Shown here piece after piece: positions 63,942 to 64,000 of a stretch of 64,000 nucleotides of DNA (position 1 is its first letter; the number at the start of each line of letters is the position of its first letter). Below the pieces are notes generated by a model. It ran no database searches. It was not told where the DNA came from and worked only from the letters and a program-made list of their open reading frames with translations. The position numbers and the translations under genes are program-made. The stretch is from contig JAEWKT010000039.1 of the NCBI GenBank assembly GCA_023393635.1, forward strand, positions 53,502 to 117,501, written 5' to 3'. The stretch comes from Pseudomonadota bacterium. Lineage in GTDB: Bacteria; Pseudomonadota; Gammaproteobacteria; Pseudomonadales; Moraxellaceae.

Positions 63942-64000
63942 TTGAGTACAAAAGCCCAGCGGGAAATCGCCCATAAATTAAAAGTATTTGCTCATGCAGA
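63942..64000 (+). CDS. probable transposase, N-terminus (cut by window edge)
   Basis: From TTG at 63942 the frame reads STKAQREIAHKLKVFAHAE, preceded at 8 bases by CAGGAG. This matches the start of IS481-type/integrase-core transposases, which begin with a helix-turn-helix after a similar 'AQxExxxKLKVxxHA' stretch. Only about 20 residues are visible, so the family is a guess. Confidence 0.5.
   Translation, partial: MSTKAQREIAHKLKVFAHA

Overview
The window looks like a chromosomal segment of a gammaproteobacterium of the family Moraxellaceae, close to Acinetobacter or Alkanindiges. The evidence is family-level resemblance I recall for MetX, MetW, SmpB and the rep-dut-algC-argB order, plus moderate GC and many AT-rich intergenic gaps. 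I could not run any search, so genus is inference. Most of the window is ordinary core genome; accessory DNA is concentrated at about 33.4-37.8 kb and after 61.9 kb.

Layout. 0-2.8 kb: two tandem long-chain-type acyl-CoA dehydrogenases, the first cut by the window edge. 2.9-8.2 kb: a secreted RcnB-like protein, a Pif1-type helicase, and a Fur-box-controlled siderophore receptor with its PiuC/YbiX-type hydroxylase. 8.2-12.8 kb: leuA behind a candidate leucine attenuation leader, then the overlapping chain metX-metW-Sel1 protein. 13-19.3 kb: rdgB, a DUF2059 protein, an NRDE/TANGO2 protein, lgt, thyA, folA, a DUF4105 membrane protein and a META-domain lipoprotein. 19.3-26.2 kb: an orphan LuxR-type regulator, msrA, a zinc-protease-like protein, a bile acid:sodium symporter homologue, and nadE with a coupled unknown gene. 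26.2-30.7 kb: a minus-strand group of two SDRs, a Baeyer-Villiger-type flavin monooxygenase and a PF10118 membrane hydrolase. 31-33.4 kb: a secreted sphingomyelinase-like phospholipase followed by a lipase-foldase (LifO)-like chaperone.

33.4-37.8 kb is a degraded island: a Phd/FitB-like toxin-antitoxin pair, a truncated phage tape-measure start, an unknown secreted protein, a PIN-domain gene translationally coupled to an unknown partner, and a broken excisionase. It ends at the 3' end of tRNA-Met. Then come rnpB, a ferredoxin, coaD, smpB, rep, dut, an algC-like gene with a membrane N-terminus, argB, a YafJ-like amidotransferase, clpX-clpP-tig and an enoyl-CoA hydratase.

52.4-61 kb is the most coherent functional locus: an OmpR-type two-component system, a TonB-dependent receptor strongly resembling E. 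coli PqqU (YncD), a divergent OprB-type sugar porin and a membrane PQQ-dependent glucose dehydrogenase. No pqq biosynthesis gene is in the window. Together they suggest periplasmic glucose oxidation, possibly fed by scavenged PQQ. After a DUF4112 gene and tRNA-Ser, an AT-rich accessory segment starts, with a 558-residue protein of unknown function and the first codons of a probable transposase at the right edge.

The best candidates for undescribed biology are the leaderless-looking leu leader, the foldase beside a sphingomyelinase, the PqqU-Gcd locus, and the PIN/partner pair. None is proven by sequence alone.
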